From Azadirachta indica (taxonomy: Eukaryota > Streptophyta > Magnoliopsida > Sapindales > Meliaceae), in NCBI GenBank assembly GCA_022749755.1, contig JAGQDM010000070.1, positions 3,408,344 through 3,472,343 on the forward strand: DNA of 64,000 nt, written 5' to 3'. Numbering within the stretch: position 1 is the stretch's first letter; each line of letters opens with the position of its first letter. This document shows, piece by piece, positions 23,600 through 34,647 of this stretch. The translations under genes were made by a program, and so were the position numbers. A model generated the notes under the pieces. The model was not told the origin of the DNA, searched no databases, and saw only the letters and a list, made by a program, of their open reading frames with translations.

Positions 23600-24250
23600 A
23601 TCGCCATCCCACCAATAATCCTCATAAGCAGGGTCCCGCAACAACCCATCCCGTCCAATACCCTCGGGTAGAACATCACCATCAAAACCCGAAGGCCATG
23701 GCTCAACAACCTCGGAGTCACCTCCCTCAGGAGCATACCACTCTCAACCTCGGGATCACCTCTCTCAGTGTCAGACTGCTCCGACTCAATAAGAGGGTCA
23801 TAAGAATATCTAGGTGTCCCGCTCTCATCTAAGAACCCAGGGTAAACTCCACCCGAAATCGAAAACTCTAGGTCACCTCCTGGCATCCAGGGTCAATGTG
23901 AAAGTCATCACATGACCTCATGACCTCTGATCACCCGGGTAGTGTAACCACTAAGGGCCATCGTCATCACTCTCAAAATCCCCAGGCTCATCAAGCTGTA
24001 CCCCCGTCATGTCATCAGGATCATGAAGTGAATAAGGCTCTTTGCTCTCATCAGAATCCTAAGTCTCAAACAGGGGTCCACGACTCCTACCACAAACCTC
24101 CTCCTGTGGACTCCCTCAAAAAAAGGATTCACCATCCCCATCCTGAAGCTCAGTGCCATCTATGCCTGTGATAGAAAGAGGGTCATCAGTAACCTGAGGA
24201 GAATCAAGATAATAGTCCCTCACAACCATGGAGAGACTTTACCGCAGCAA
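23600..24250 (-). pseudogene. Acidic coding-like remnant, unrecognised
   Basis: The minus strand reads as scattered acidic protein segments in changing frames: DYYLDSPQVTDDPLSITG near 24200, then SYDPLIESEQSDTERGD near 23780. Asp/Glu/Ser/Pro-rich composition recurs over about 600 bp, which spacer DNA would not normally give, but stops interrupt it. It could be the spacer or gag region of a retroelement or part of a nuclear gene. I cannot assign it. Confidence 0.3.
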
Positions 24251-26418
24251 GCCCCGCCCATGGCAGGTTAGGTAGCGTAGCTAGCGAATTCGGGAGTGGT
24301 ACTGTTCGCCACGCCAAAACATCGATTATACGGCCGTTTTAAGGAACCTTCAAGATTCGGTCTCGACCTGGCCCTTGCCCTCGCTCTAATCGGCCATAAA
24401 ACGCACGAAAACGGCCTCAACAACAAGTAACTAAAGGTAAACCACTGGACTTGAGAAAGTCAACCACTGGTATGCAATGAAAGTGTTTGAAAAGCGATTT
24501 TGTAGCTGGTTTGAGCTATTGGAAGTTTCTCCTTCTGACTCGCCCTGCCTAGATTCGGATTCTTCCCACCGGGATGATAGAAGCGGAGATCAGCCTAACT
24601 AAGATAGTTTCACTCTCTTTCTTTTAGTCGAGCCCCCAATCGCTCATTCAGGACGAGACTATGGAACTTCCATACCTCTGCATTTCCGTTACTTTCATGA
24701 AGTTATGTGAACTTATCCTCGCAGATAGAGAAAAGAATGTTGTTCAAGGGCGCTGGCACTTCTATAAGCAAGGGGGGCTGGCCCCAACCCAAACAGAACA
24801 ATCGAGATGCACAAAAACAAATATTAACAAAAAGATTGGAAACAAAGTTGCTCTACCTACCACTAGGTCAGGCTATCTTGATAGAATCCATTCGAATTCT
24901 AAGCTTTCAAATACGCCCTTGAATGAATGAATGAAAGATAGGTTGTGTCGGTATCAGTGGTGAAAGGGAAGTGGGCAGAAGAAGAATCAAATAAGGCAAG
25001 TAATGGGCTCGTGGGATTGACGTGAGGGGCTCTATATCACTAAACAAGAAGGTACTGAGGCTCAAAACAGAATTTGAATGGAATTGGTACAAATACTTCT
25101 ACTTCTATTTATAGTCGGGCTAGCCGGGCCTAAAGAGCTTATCAAATTCCACCTATGTAGTGACTCGCATTCAACAACTAAGAGTCTTCCTTTTTTCTTT
25201 GGAATTTCATTCTTCTTCATTTCCCACCCTAGCCGCCCTTCCAACACAAGATGGCTCGGAGCAAGCAAAGTCTTACGTTTTTTAATATGATATTTGATAG
25301 CGCAGAGGGGGAGTAAGCACACAATGAAATAGGGGGAGAGTCACATTTCTTATTTCTTAATAATGCCCAAAGCCCTATAGCCCTTCGGACTAAGGCGTGA
25401 CCATAGGATCTCACAGTCTCGAAATGAGTTGAGGACGAGATGTGGTGTCCAGTCGTATTGGTAGGGATCGCTATGCCGCCTGTTTTTTTATCCTATCCTA
25501 GGCATACTGCTTAGCAAAGAAAACGGTAGGTCATAGACTGGAGCAGACAGACCCTGCTACATCGTGATAACTCTCTTCAACCGGATCAACAAAGGCGAGA
25601 TCAGCTCACTTCCCCACCGACTCAATCAATCGGAGGAAACTCAATCCTAAACTTCGGAGTGGCAAGCAGCAGAAAGAGAAAGTACAAGTACTCAGCGTCC
25701 CTTTTTATTGATTCTGGTCTGGTAATCTATTCTCCTCCGATTCAGGTTCTAGCCCCTAGCCCTTCCCTGTGCTCTTTCAACCTCGGTTAATGTAGTAGCT
25801 TCCGCTTCCTCTCCTATGAGAATAGTAAGGATTTTCCGGCCACTCCCCATGTTCTTTCAATGCTTTGCTTTGGGCACCGGGCACGGCGGGAGGGGGCTGC
25901 TCAACTAGCCCCCTGGTGTACGAAAGCAGCGAATCGAATCAAAGAAAGACGAGTTCACGGCTGACCCTAGCATTCCGGCAAACTGGAAAATTGCACCGGA
26001 GATGCAGAGTTAGGCCTCATAATAATAATAATTATGCTCCATCCAGCTTCGAAATCTGGCTTCTCCAGTATCAAGTGGTGTTTGTTTTCATGCCTTGCAT
26101 TTGTATTGGATTGAACCTCGATCCCAACTTGAAAAAAAAAAAATGAAATTCTACAGGAGTGGAATCCGGTCTTACTATTCATTAGAATATGCTATAAAGG
26201 GAGAGAAAAGATCTCAATAAAACTTCTGTCCCACCGGCGAGTACAAGCTTACTTGCCCAGTCCCACCAGGTGTACAACTCAAAGACGCTCCTAGGCACGA
26301 GCCTAAACTACCTAAGCAGTCTTACAATTGTGTAAGTCTAAGTTGTATCACTTCACTTACCTCAGTCTCACCAAAACGATAACTACCCTGTCCCAACGAA
26401 AGAAGAGCTCATAAATGA
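24251..26418. other. Intergenic spacer
   Basis: No recognised gene. Frames at 24661-24930, 25078-25290 and 25865-26146 (plus) are low in coding character. An A12 run lies near 26132. Confidence 0.45.
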
Positions 26419-26655
26419 GCTTTTCACTTTTTTTCTTCCTTTGGGAATAGGGAAGTTCGAAAAGATGTCTTTTCAAGGACAATAAGCGCACTCGACTTGA
26501 ACGGTGCGTCTCCCGAAAAACTTTTCAAAATCCGCCAGCTTATGCAGGAACTCTACAACCGACCGATTGCTGCTTTCCAAGCGAGAGATGCTTTATTGAA
26601 AGCTCTCAAAGAGTGGGAGAAAGGGGACGGGGTTAAGGCGTCCCATGGGCCCTGA
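26419..26655 (+). other. Coding-like open frame, 78 codons, unrecognised
   Basis: The plus strand is open from just after a TGA at 26416-26418 to the TGA at 26653-26655, with no ATG until LMQELYN. The second half looks like real protein: SPEKLFKIRQLMQELYN then AAFQARDALLKALKEWEKG, an amphipathic helical segment rich in Leu, Lys and Ala. It has no known family to my eye. A truncated gene from a plasmid, nucleus or other donor is possible. Confidence 0.35.
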
Positions 26656-29560
26656 AGGTCAAAGTCATTCTTACACGGATGAACAAGAAATTAGGAAAAA
26701 AATAATAAGTGGAGGGCTATTTTGATATAGCTTATATAGAGAAAGTGCGACTTAGATCTGAACCTTTTAGGCGTTGGCGAGCACTAAATAACATCTTATA
26801 CAGGTGTGAAACTTGATGCACCACCATCCTCAAATTCAGTTATAAAAAGCCCTTTAAACTCTTTTCGGCCGTACGATTACTGTTGATTGGAAGGGGAGGC
26901 CGAGAGTTCCACATTTGCCGGGGGCCTTACTGATCAATCAACACCAGGCTTTCGAAATAATGACTCAAAGGAGTGAGCACAGCTGCCGGTTCCCCAGCAT
27001 CTCAAGTGATTAGGCGGGGGCAGGATTCGAACCTGCTTGAAGGTCCCACATTGACTCTCCAATCGGATCTCTCTTTTCGGCTTAGTCGTGGTCAGTCTCC
27101 CTTAGCTAGAGATCTACCATATATAGTTCCAATGTAAGCTGGTAAAATGCTACCTTCAATACAACTGACCAGGGCAATCCCGACTCATCGGATGCTTATT
27201 GGGTGGGATGCCACTATCAAAGATTCTTCACCAGTGACAAATCGGATTCGTTCAAAGAGAATCCTTCAACGACAACAGCTACCACTACCACTCACTGTAT
27301 ATCCGAATTTCCATGCCATGGCAAAGGATCGAACTTGAACTCTTTCCGGCTTAGCCCCGTGTGGGAAGAGCCTTTTTAAATGAATTTTTGCAGGTGAGCC
27401 AGATGCCGAGTCTAACTGTTCCTCTTTCTAGGAGTAGGAGGATTTTATCAAAAAATGTCAGTGGTAAGTTGCTTTTGAGTTGGATTTTCATTACTCCGAA
27501 TCTTCTTAGTTCTATTCTGCCTATCCTCCCCAGAATCCCAACCGAATTCTGACTCCTTGCTTCCCATTCTCTTGGCTACGACACTAGCTGATAACTAGGA
27601 TTCGGAATGTTTGCCAGACTTCAGGTTCCCTCTCCGTTAGAAAAGAAAAAAAGGAAAGTGAAAGTAGAATCCCGTGCTTGGGCTTGGGTACGAAACTAGG
27701 CATTCCCACCTTTCAATCACCTCCTATGAAGACTGGGAGGAATATACTTGGAAGGCTGAAAAGCCTAGATGGACAACAGCTTAAACGATACGGATATGGT
27801 TATAGACCGGCGAATACATGAACTACCTCTAATTCACCTACCACCTATTCATTCCTTTCTTCTTCTAAGCTTAATAAGATTCTTGATTTGGAACTACAGC
27901 CTTAGAAAAAAAAGCGGAGACTTCAGACTTTGGATTGGAACAAGAAACAAGAAACTACGTCCCCATCGGCTTTAGGAAGGGCCTTAGCTAAGGCTCCAAG
28001 ATCTCAGTTTGCAATGCAAGTTCTCACCAGGAAAGCAAAGCTAACTTACGGATAAACCGATGGAACATATAAGAACATTTATCTCTCCTGATCCGGTTTC
28101 GGTTAAGTAATCTGTCTATCCATCAGGTTAGGTTTCGACCTAAGCATGTAAGGGGTTCCTCGTAGGGTAAGCAAACCATGCCTCGCAGCATTGATTTCTT
28201 CTTTTCATTCTCAGAACAATCTCCAGAAAGACTTAACGCCAACCAAATAGGAAGCTTAATCCAATTCTCATTCGGAACGGGCTCGAGAGCTTCAATCAGA
28301 CTTAGGGAGCGAGGAAAGCAGCAGAAAGAGTGAACTTGCCCAGCGAGGGCCTTCCGAGACCAATGCTATCAATAAGAAGGAGAGACTGTTTCCACTCCCC
28401 GAGGAAATTCAACCTTGGGTACGAGCGATAGACATGAAATTCACGCGCATCCAACCCCGTCAAATTGGCATGAACCCTTTTTCAGCTCTACGAGGCTCGA
28501 AAAAAACGACTTTTTTTTTTATCTCCCCTTGGGCATAAACCTTCTTTCCCTTCTACGACGGCCAGTTCAATCGGACAAATTGAAGAAACCGCGTGTTTTG
28601 GGCTTACATGCTTCTTTCCTTCCTAGCCGTCCATTCCAATCAACCAAGTTTTATCCAACCCGGGAAAATTGGCTTACTTTTAGGCATAGCCCATGGTAGA
28701 ACTTGAATCCGAATCTCTGGAACCGAAGCCAAGGGAAAGAGAACCACAGAAAGAATTTGAACAAGAGCTGAAACACGTGAAAGCTAGTCGAATCTCCTTT
28801 CCTTAGCTACTCTTATAGCCTTGTCCCTTCCCATGGTAGGCTGCTAATGACCAAGAGTTTATTGAATTACCCGGATGTCAACTCCCTTTCGAGAATCCAG
28901 TTCAAGCAGAATCCCAATCAGACTTTCGGATGTTGGGATCTTAGCAGAAGGAGGAGATTTCCTGGTTCTATTAATATTAATAAGTAGATTGCCGGGCCGG
29001 GTGTGAATTCTTCTATACGATACCGATAGCACCAAAGCAAGGAAAGAAGGCAAGGTTAGGCCTGAAAGCCTGAATCTCCGAGTCCTGAACAAGCGAAAGA
29101 AGTTCCGATCACTGCTGCTGAAACAAAAGCAAGAACTGCTTTTGAAACAAGAGTTCACAGTCCAACGTATTCAATAGCAAACAAAGGAAGCGAAGCAACC
29201 TTCATTACCTCCAACTTGTTACGATTTCTATTTCTCTTCTCCCGATTTTTAGGGTTTTAACAAGTCGGGTTACGGTTGGGGCCTCGGTTGGTTGGGGCTT
29301 TAGAAAGCAAGTTTCATTCATACTGTGCCCATCCGCAGTTACAAGTAGTTTGACCGCTCAACAAGCGTGGAAAACATATATATGTTATAAGAGTATGATG
29401 GGCTCAACCCTAAGCATCACAGGGCCCGAGCTTTAGACCTTGAACTTCCCGTTGATGAGTATATTGGTGATTTGGGGGAAGAATCTTTCAGTGACTGCTT
29501 TGGGGCAAAGTCTTCTTTTGGTGGCTGCTCATGAAGATGAGACAAAGCTTGCTGTCAATA
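26656..29560. other. Intergenic spacer
   Basis: No protein gene recognised. It contains only the tRNA fragment at 27010-27036. Positions 26963-26993 resemble the reverse complement of 7334-7372 (actcaaaggagtgag and cacagctgccgg shared), a short dispersed repeat. Confidence 0.45.
27010..27036 (-). pseudogene. trnfM-like 3' fragment (T arm and acceptor strand)
   Basis: Read on the minus strand, gcaggttcgaatcctgc forms a perfect T arm and is followed by ccccgcctaa, the 3' acceptor strand of initiator tRNA-Met in plant organelles. The sequence upstream (minus) does not form the D or anticodon arms, and no agcggggta acceptor partner is present. Only the 3' third survives, so it is not a functional tRNA. 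Confidence 0.6.
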
Positions 29561-30190
29561 TCAGAAATGACCTCTTTGAGATGTGAGGTTGCTTCGCTTC
29601 CTTGTCTGATAAGGATATTTATTAGGATAGGCCGAGAGAAAGGAAGGTGGTAGGGTAGGAACCAAAGAGGCTAAAAAAGAGCTGTGGTGGCGAGAGTAGC
29701 GCTGCAAAGGAGAAGAAGCGCGCTGCAGTAGTTCCTCCAGTGATTGATTGATGTACCGAAGCCGGCCCTCTAGCTCTCGCATCTCTTTTTAGTAATCTTG
29801 GCCGCTTCGGACCTCAACTCTTCTTATATATTCTGACACCGGGACGCCTGCTCAGCAGAGAGCCTTCCCGCATCAGCCAACAGAGACTCCGCCTCTGGAG
29901 CCAGCATCCTGTCATGGAGCACCATTATAGAGTCCACCACCAGTTGTACTAGGCGATCACTCAGCTCTTTGTCGGCAGCCAATAGCGTGTTCATTAACAT
30001 CCTCGTGCTTCGCGAGAGCCATAACGGCCGTGGTAAGCTCCGCCGGAACTACCAGATCACGAACCCGAGGCAGCATCTCTGCAATTTCGGCCTTGACTTC
30101 TATGCTATTTACTTCTTCGGAACTGCTGGTCTCGTTTTCCTGCTCTTAATAAAGCAAGACTCCGTAGGTGATAGCACTGATTCGGTACCT
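29561..30190 (-). mobile_element. Coiled-coil-like nuclear repeat ORF remnant
   Basis: Minus strand, in at least three frames: KAEIAEMLPRVRDLVVPAEL near 30090, then ADKELSDRLVQLVVDSIM near 29960, then LADAGRLSAEQASRC and ELEGRLRYINQSLEELL near 29720. The heptad-like Leu spacing and Ala/Glu/Arg composition suggest a coiled-coil protein such as the gag-like or plant-transposon proteins of nuclear repeats. Frameshifts and stops separate the parts. The element type is not certain. Confidence 0.4.
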
Positions 30191-30205
30191 CCGGATGGCG
30201 GATGA

Positions 30206-32733
30206 GCAGTGTGCCTAGCGCACCGAACTCAATTACAATAGAGCGATGCCATACCATACCAGGTCCCCTTATCCTTCTGACTCAGTGCCTATGGGATTAG
30301 GTGGTTCCGGGATGTCTGACTCCGAGCTCGGTCTATCCACATCATAGACCTTCTGTCGCTTTGCCTTCTGTTTGATCCTTACGCCCTTCTTGGCTTGAGT
30401 GCGAGTAGTACAAGGAATGGACTACTCACTAGTGAACTCGGGGGGCTAGGGCTATGGAACTACTGTACCGTACTGTTTTTAAAAGACCGTTCACTTGAAG
30501 ACTGAAGCTTGAAAGCGGCTTGGCTGGCACTCATACTAACACGGATTTCTTCCCACTTTGATAAGAACCTAAGGGCTTCTTTCCATCAGTACGGATCTGC
30601 TTCGTTTCACCGCTCTACGGAACCGAACCTATCCTTCGCTGACGCCTCTTCCTTTACTTTACTTTTGTCGAGGTAACTCACTCTTCTTCTAGTTGTAAAT
30701 TATTTACCTCTGTTGATCGCTGCTAAACCCTGTGTGTGGAGCTCCGTCCCTCTCGGCTTCTGCCTTAAGCTAATCTATAGAATTGTTAGAGCCCACAGAA
30801 CAAGACATTTACTTCTAAGACACCACAGAAGAAGAGAGGCGCTTAGGACAGCTAACATCGTTCACTTAGGGCAGCTGGGGCGGATACTCCTATTGGGATA
30901 CTAGCAAAGGGAGGGTCTGAAAAAGAAGCTGTAAGAAGAGAAGGCATATCGATACCGAAAGCTGAAGCCGAAAGGGCGGGGGGGACGGCGAGAGGAGGTT
31001 TCTACCGGGCGAGATGTTAGTGGAAAAGAATAGGGTTCAGAGCAGAGGAGAGGTTTTCAATCGATTCTCTTTCATGACTCTCTTTCTCATTCTGCTTCCA
31101 CCACTAGTTAGAAATAGACTAGAGCATTCCCTGGAACAGGCCTACGAGAGGCAACAGATGCCACGAACAACCCTGAATTCACTTTTCACTCTATGTGATA
31201 TGGAATATCCGCTCACTTTGAACTTGAGCAAGAACTTGCCTCTCACTCTAGGAAGAAAAGCCTTGCACCTTGCGCTGAGAAAGCCAAAGCTTACCTTCTT
31301 GAAAAGGTCTTCCCCGCCTCTACCGACAGAACCGCTTGAAAGACCGTAATAATTCTTGTTTTGGATCGTTTTGAGGGCTGTTCTAGATGGATGCACCACA
31401 AGACCTCTCGCGGATGCTTACCTAAGCCTAAGCTACGGAACTGAATTCAAGGGCGCCTTAACTAAAGTAAAGGAGCTAAACCGGAAGATCTCATTCCACC
31501 TTATCCTTCGCTGAATCTTTCCTTTGTCCTTCCCCTGAACTGGAGACGGAACTTTCTTATTCAACTATGGAGTTTCATCGCTGTAACCATCCGACTGTAC
31601 GTGTGACTATGTATCCCCCAACCTATTCATATCTCTCTTGTACTAATGCCGTGTTACGAGGTTGCCTCTCCCTCCCTTCTCTACCCACCTTCTCTGCTGG
31701 GAAATCCCTCTGTATTGGTCAATAATCCCTAACTCGAGCTCTTCTTGAAGATCCTTCTTTGACTCAAGACTTGAGACTTCGTACCCTTTACTTGAGAGAG
31801 GAACGGTTGACGAGACGGATGATGCCGTTGGCGAGCTCGAAAGCAGATAGCCAGTTCTAAGCCGTGCCTTTGAATCAATATAACTAGAAAGCCGGATTGA
31901 ATGGGATTCTCTGCTTCCGCCTAAGCCGTGCTTGCTAATCCTAGGAATCTCTGACCCCCATCTCTTTCTACTCCCTTCTTCTTCTTCTTCACAGCCAGGT
32001 CGGATTACTTTGTGCTGTCTTCCCCTTGACTTATAAGATTCTTCTTCTTCCGTGAGATTCTCAATTGAGTGGAGCTTTCTGAGCTATCGTATTGGTAGTG
32101 CTAAAGATCCCTATCCTATTCAGGACATTCATTGAGGAAGACTTTGCGACGTGGGTGACCATAATAGGTGAGACGGAACTGAACTTCCACTTAGCTCACG
32201 GCTAAGAACAACAATTTGTGGAATCTCGACCTCAATCTCAGACCCTGATCAAAGGTCCAACCTTTAGTGGTATGCCACTACCACTTCCTATAGATTACCC
32301 CCACTGCAGAGTGGTCAATTCCGCTGCCAATCAGTCGATTCAGTCACGTATCGAAGAAGGCTATAAGTAGGCCGTTTGCTATTGCGATAAGGGCTGCTCG
32401 CCTTTATACGGCTTGGCTTCGCTATCGCTCCGTCGACCTAAAAAGTAGTCTTCTCCTGCCATACCAGAATGCTTCTTATCTATTGCTAGAAGCTTTGCCA
32501 GAAGCAAGCAAGATGAGGTCGCCTTCGTAGACAAGGCTCGTTCCGTAACGAGCTCGTGTAGTACTCGCCTCTCTCTCTCTCTAACAAAGGATTCAATCCA
32601 GTCCCAAGCGTACCTGGGGCTACCCTGTATACCGGATCCTTAGAGGTCTGCCCGTCCGGCGTCGGTACCTCACATTGTTTAATTAGGGCGGCACCCCGGT
32701 TTTCTGAGTGCTACCCGTAATAAACATCTAGTA
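30206..32733. other. Intergenic spacer
   Basis: No gene is recognised. The frames at 31014-31349 (plus) and 31142-31399 (minus) overlap and lack motifs. A short tctctctctctctct run lies near 32571-32581. Confidence 0.45.
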
Positions 32734-33312
32734 TTATGGTACGTCGTCCACGGGGTTTGGGAAGTGCCTTTGCTCCCTTTCCCAATCGTTGACCCTGACA
32801 GTGAACTCGTAGACGAAGACGAGGCTTTGACCCGAATTTAACAGGGAATCGCGGTTGTTTGAAACGTAATCGAGATACTCATTTATTTTAATCCGTTTCT
32901 GAGGGGAAGCTGTTTCTAGCCTAAGATCCTCTTGGATCTTTTTCAGAACGTCAGAACGCAGCTTTCGATGACCACGTAAAACGAGTTTCATTTTACTTAT
33001 TAATTCATCTATAGTTGGTGCTTCCGGTTCCCTTTCCCCGGCGGGTTGACCGGGAGCCTCCCCTCCTTCCGGTTGTTGGTTTGGATGGGCAGCGGGCTCC
33101 TCATTAGGGGCATTTGAGCTCCCCGCTTCCCCGTCCATAAAACAAATGGCTAGTTGATCCGGGGTTAGGGCCCTCCCTGATATAATAGATTCCCCTGTCA
33201 CAATCATTAATAGGAAGATTACAACTCCGAGACACCAAACAAATTCCCTAGGACTGCAACTGGATCTGTAACTGGCTTGATCACTGGGTATAGAGCCCTT
33301 TTTTCTAGACAA
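32734..33312 (-). CDS. Chimeric 192-aa ORF with cob-derived membrane segment
   Basis: Intact from the ATG at 33312 to 32734. Residues 1-12 are basic. Residues 13-39 (33196-33276) match the apocytochrome b stretch containing SPREFVWCLGVVIFLLMIVT, which in cob continues differently, so the joint lies after residue 39. Residues of about 58-98 are Pro/Glu/Gly rich. The C-terminal part is charged and helical (DELISKMKLVLRGHRKLRS) and then ends in NDWEREQRHF. The result is one membrane helix plus a soluble acidic domain. Chimeric ORFs built from fragments of respiratory genes with a membrane helix are the usual form of cytoplasmic male sterility genes. That role is inference only. The C-terminal source is not recognised. 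Confidence 0.65.
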   Translation of the reverse strand: MSRKKGSIPSDQASYRSSCSPREFVWCLGVVIFLLMIVTGESIISGRALTPDQLAICFMDGEAGSSNAPNEEPAAHPNQQPEGGEAPGQPAGEREPEAPTIDELISKMKLVLRGHRKLRSDVLKKIQEDLRLETASPQKRIKINEYLDYVSNNRDSLLNSGQSLVFVYEFTVRVNDWEREQRHFPNPVDDVP

Positions 33313-34513
33313 TGGACTCGCTTTTTAGGATTGCTTTACTACGGGATTACGAGTGGAAGGCAGGAGGAATGGTAACAATTAGCTCTTAGAATATTAGCTC
33401 CTTTGCATCACGAAATCAGTCTTTATGGATAGAAAACCTTGTCTAGTCTAGCCGATGACAAACCAGCCGACCAACCCGACGGAGTGAGCTCCGACTTCTT
33501 TATTTTGCCACTCCCTCTTTCTCTGATAGAGATGCTGGCCTGCCGATTGGTGAACCAAGTGCTTATGCTCCTCCGTTTCGTTTGCTTCTTTCGGTCCGCT
33601 CTCTTGCTTCGGTCAGGAAGAGTGGGCTGACAACCACTGACTGTCCTGTCTCGCTCTTTCCCATATACGGATTACAGAAGGCAGTTCAAACTAGGGATGC
33701 GTACGGAAAGGAATTTACTGAGAAGTAAGCTCCCAATTGCATCTCTGGAGATCCCAAGTGATAGCTCTAACTCGGCTTTACTTTAGAAGGATCGACATCT
33801 GATGTTGGGGCATGAATGGCTATCGGGCTACGATCACAGGCCGGGCCGACCCCCCTTGATTCTAGTCAAATTTGAAAGGGAAAACTTCTAGGTTGACTTC
33901 TATGATATGAGATGTCCCTGCGGTCAATCAAAGTGATTCCACCCCCGGTAACCCTGGATGTGACTCAACCGGTTCTCAGTCTACATCTATAGTTGCTTGA
34001 AGCCGATAGTGGGTAAGTGTTAGATGAACGAACTCTCTTGTCTTGTGGATCGCTTTCTCTTGCACGTAAATGAATCGAGGAATTGCGTATTCAAGGTCTG
34101 CTGGTCTATCCTATCTACGTAGTTTTCACATTAACAAAAGTAGCCACTTCTAATAAATAGCGTAGTATAATCTCTTTGCCGCTCTTCAAGTGACAGATTG
34201 GATTGAGAAAGCACGCACCGAAGAAAAGTTGATGTTAGAGAAGAAGTTCCTGGTTTGCAATCTTTAGTACCACTTTTAATTCAATCTGGAATCCCTTCTT
34301 CTATCAATTTCCTAAGAGAAGTGCAAAAGGATTGCAGGCTAGATTCAAGGTATGCCCAAAGGTATGCCAGTTGATTGATTCTACTCCACTTTTCAAGATT
34401 GGGTGAGTGAAAAGTGTACTTTAGTAATAGTATGAAGGATCTAGTGAGCGTACTCTGACCTGTCCACTCAAGGCGTTGCAAGCAAATGGTTTTTGAAAAG
34501 CGCTAGAAATCGT
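33313..34513. other. Intergenic spacer
   Basis: No gene recognised between the chimeric ORF and the rps19 stub. Any missing 5' part of rps19 is not in this interval. Confidence 0.5.
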
Positions 34514-34647
34514 GGTCAACAATTTGGAGAGTTTGCTTTTACACGGAAACAAAGACTTTCGAGAAGAAATATTGGACCGGGAAGAAAAAAGGGGGAAAAG
34601 TCAAGTCTAAGCGCATATGGCACGAAAAGGAAATCCGATTTCGGTAA
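34514..34647 (+). pseudogene. rps19: rps19 3' fragment
   Basis: The plus frame starting near 34514 reads QQFGEFAFTRKQRL then NIGPGRKKGG, the C-terminal end of plant mitochondrial ribosomal protein S19. The upstream two thirds, with the start, are absent: sequence before 34508 has no S19 similarity. The frame runs past the usual S19 end, overlaps the first bases of rps3 and stops at TAA 34645-34647. The stub keeps the ancestral rps19-rps3-rpl16 order. A functional S19 would have to come from the nucleus or another locus. Confidence 0.85.

Noticed and set aside
23419..23886. 155-codon minus ORF (MPGGDLEFSISGG...)
   Set aside because: Its 3' third is antisense to the mitovirus-like frame and the whole has no motif; I keep only the acidic-remnant note.
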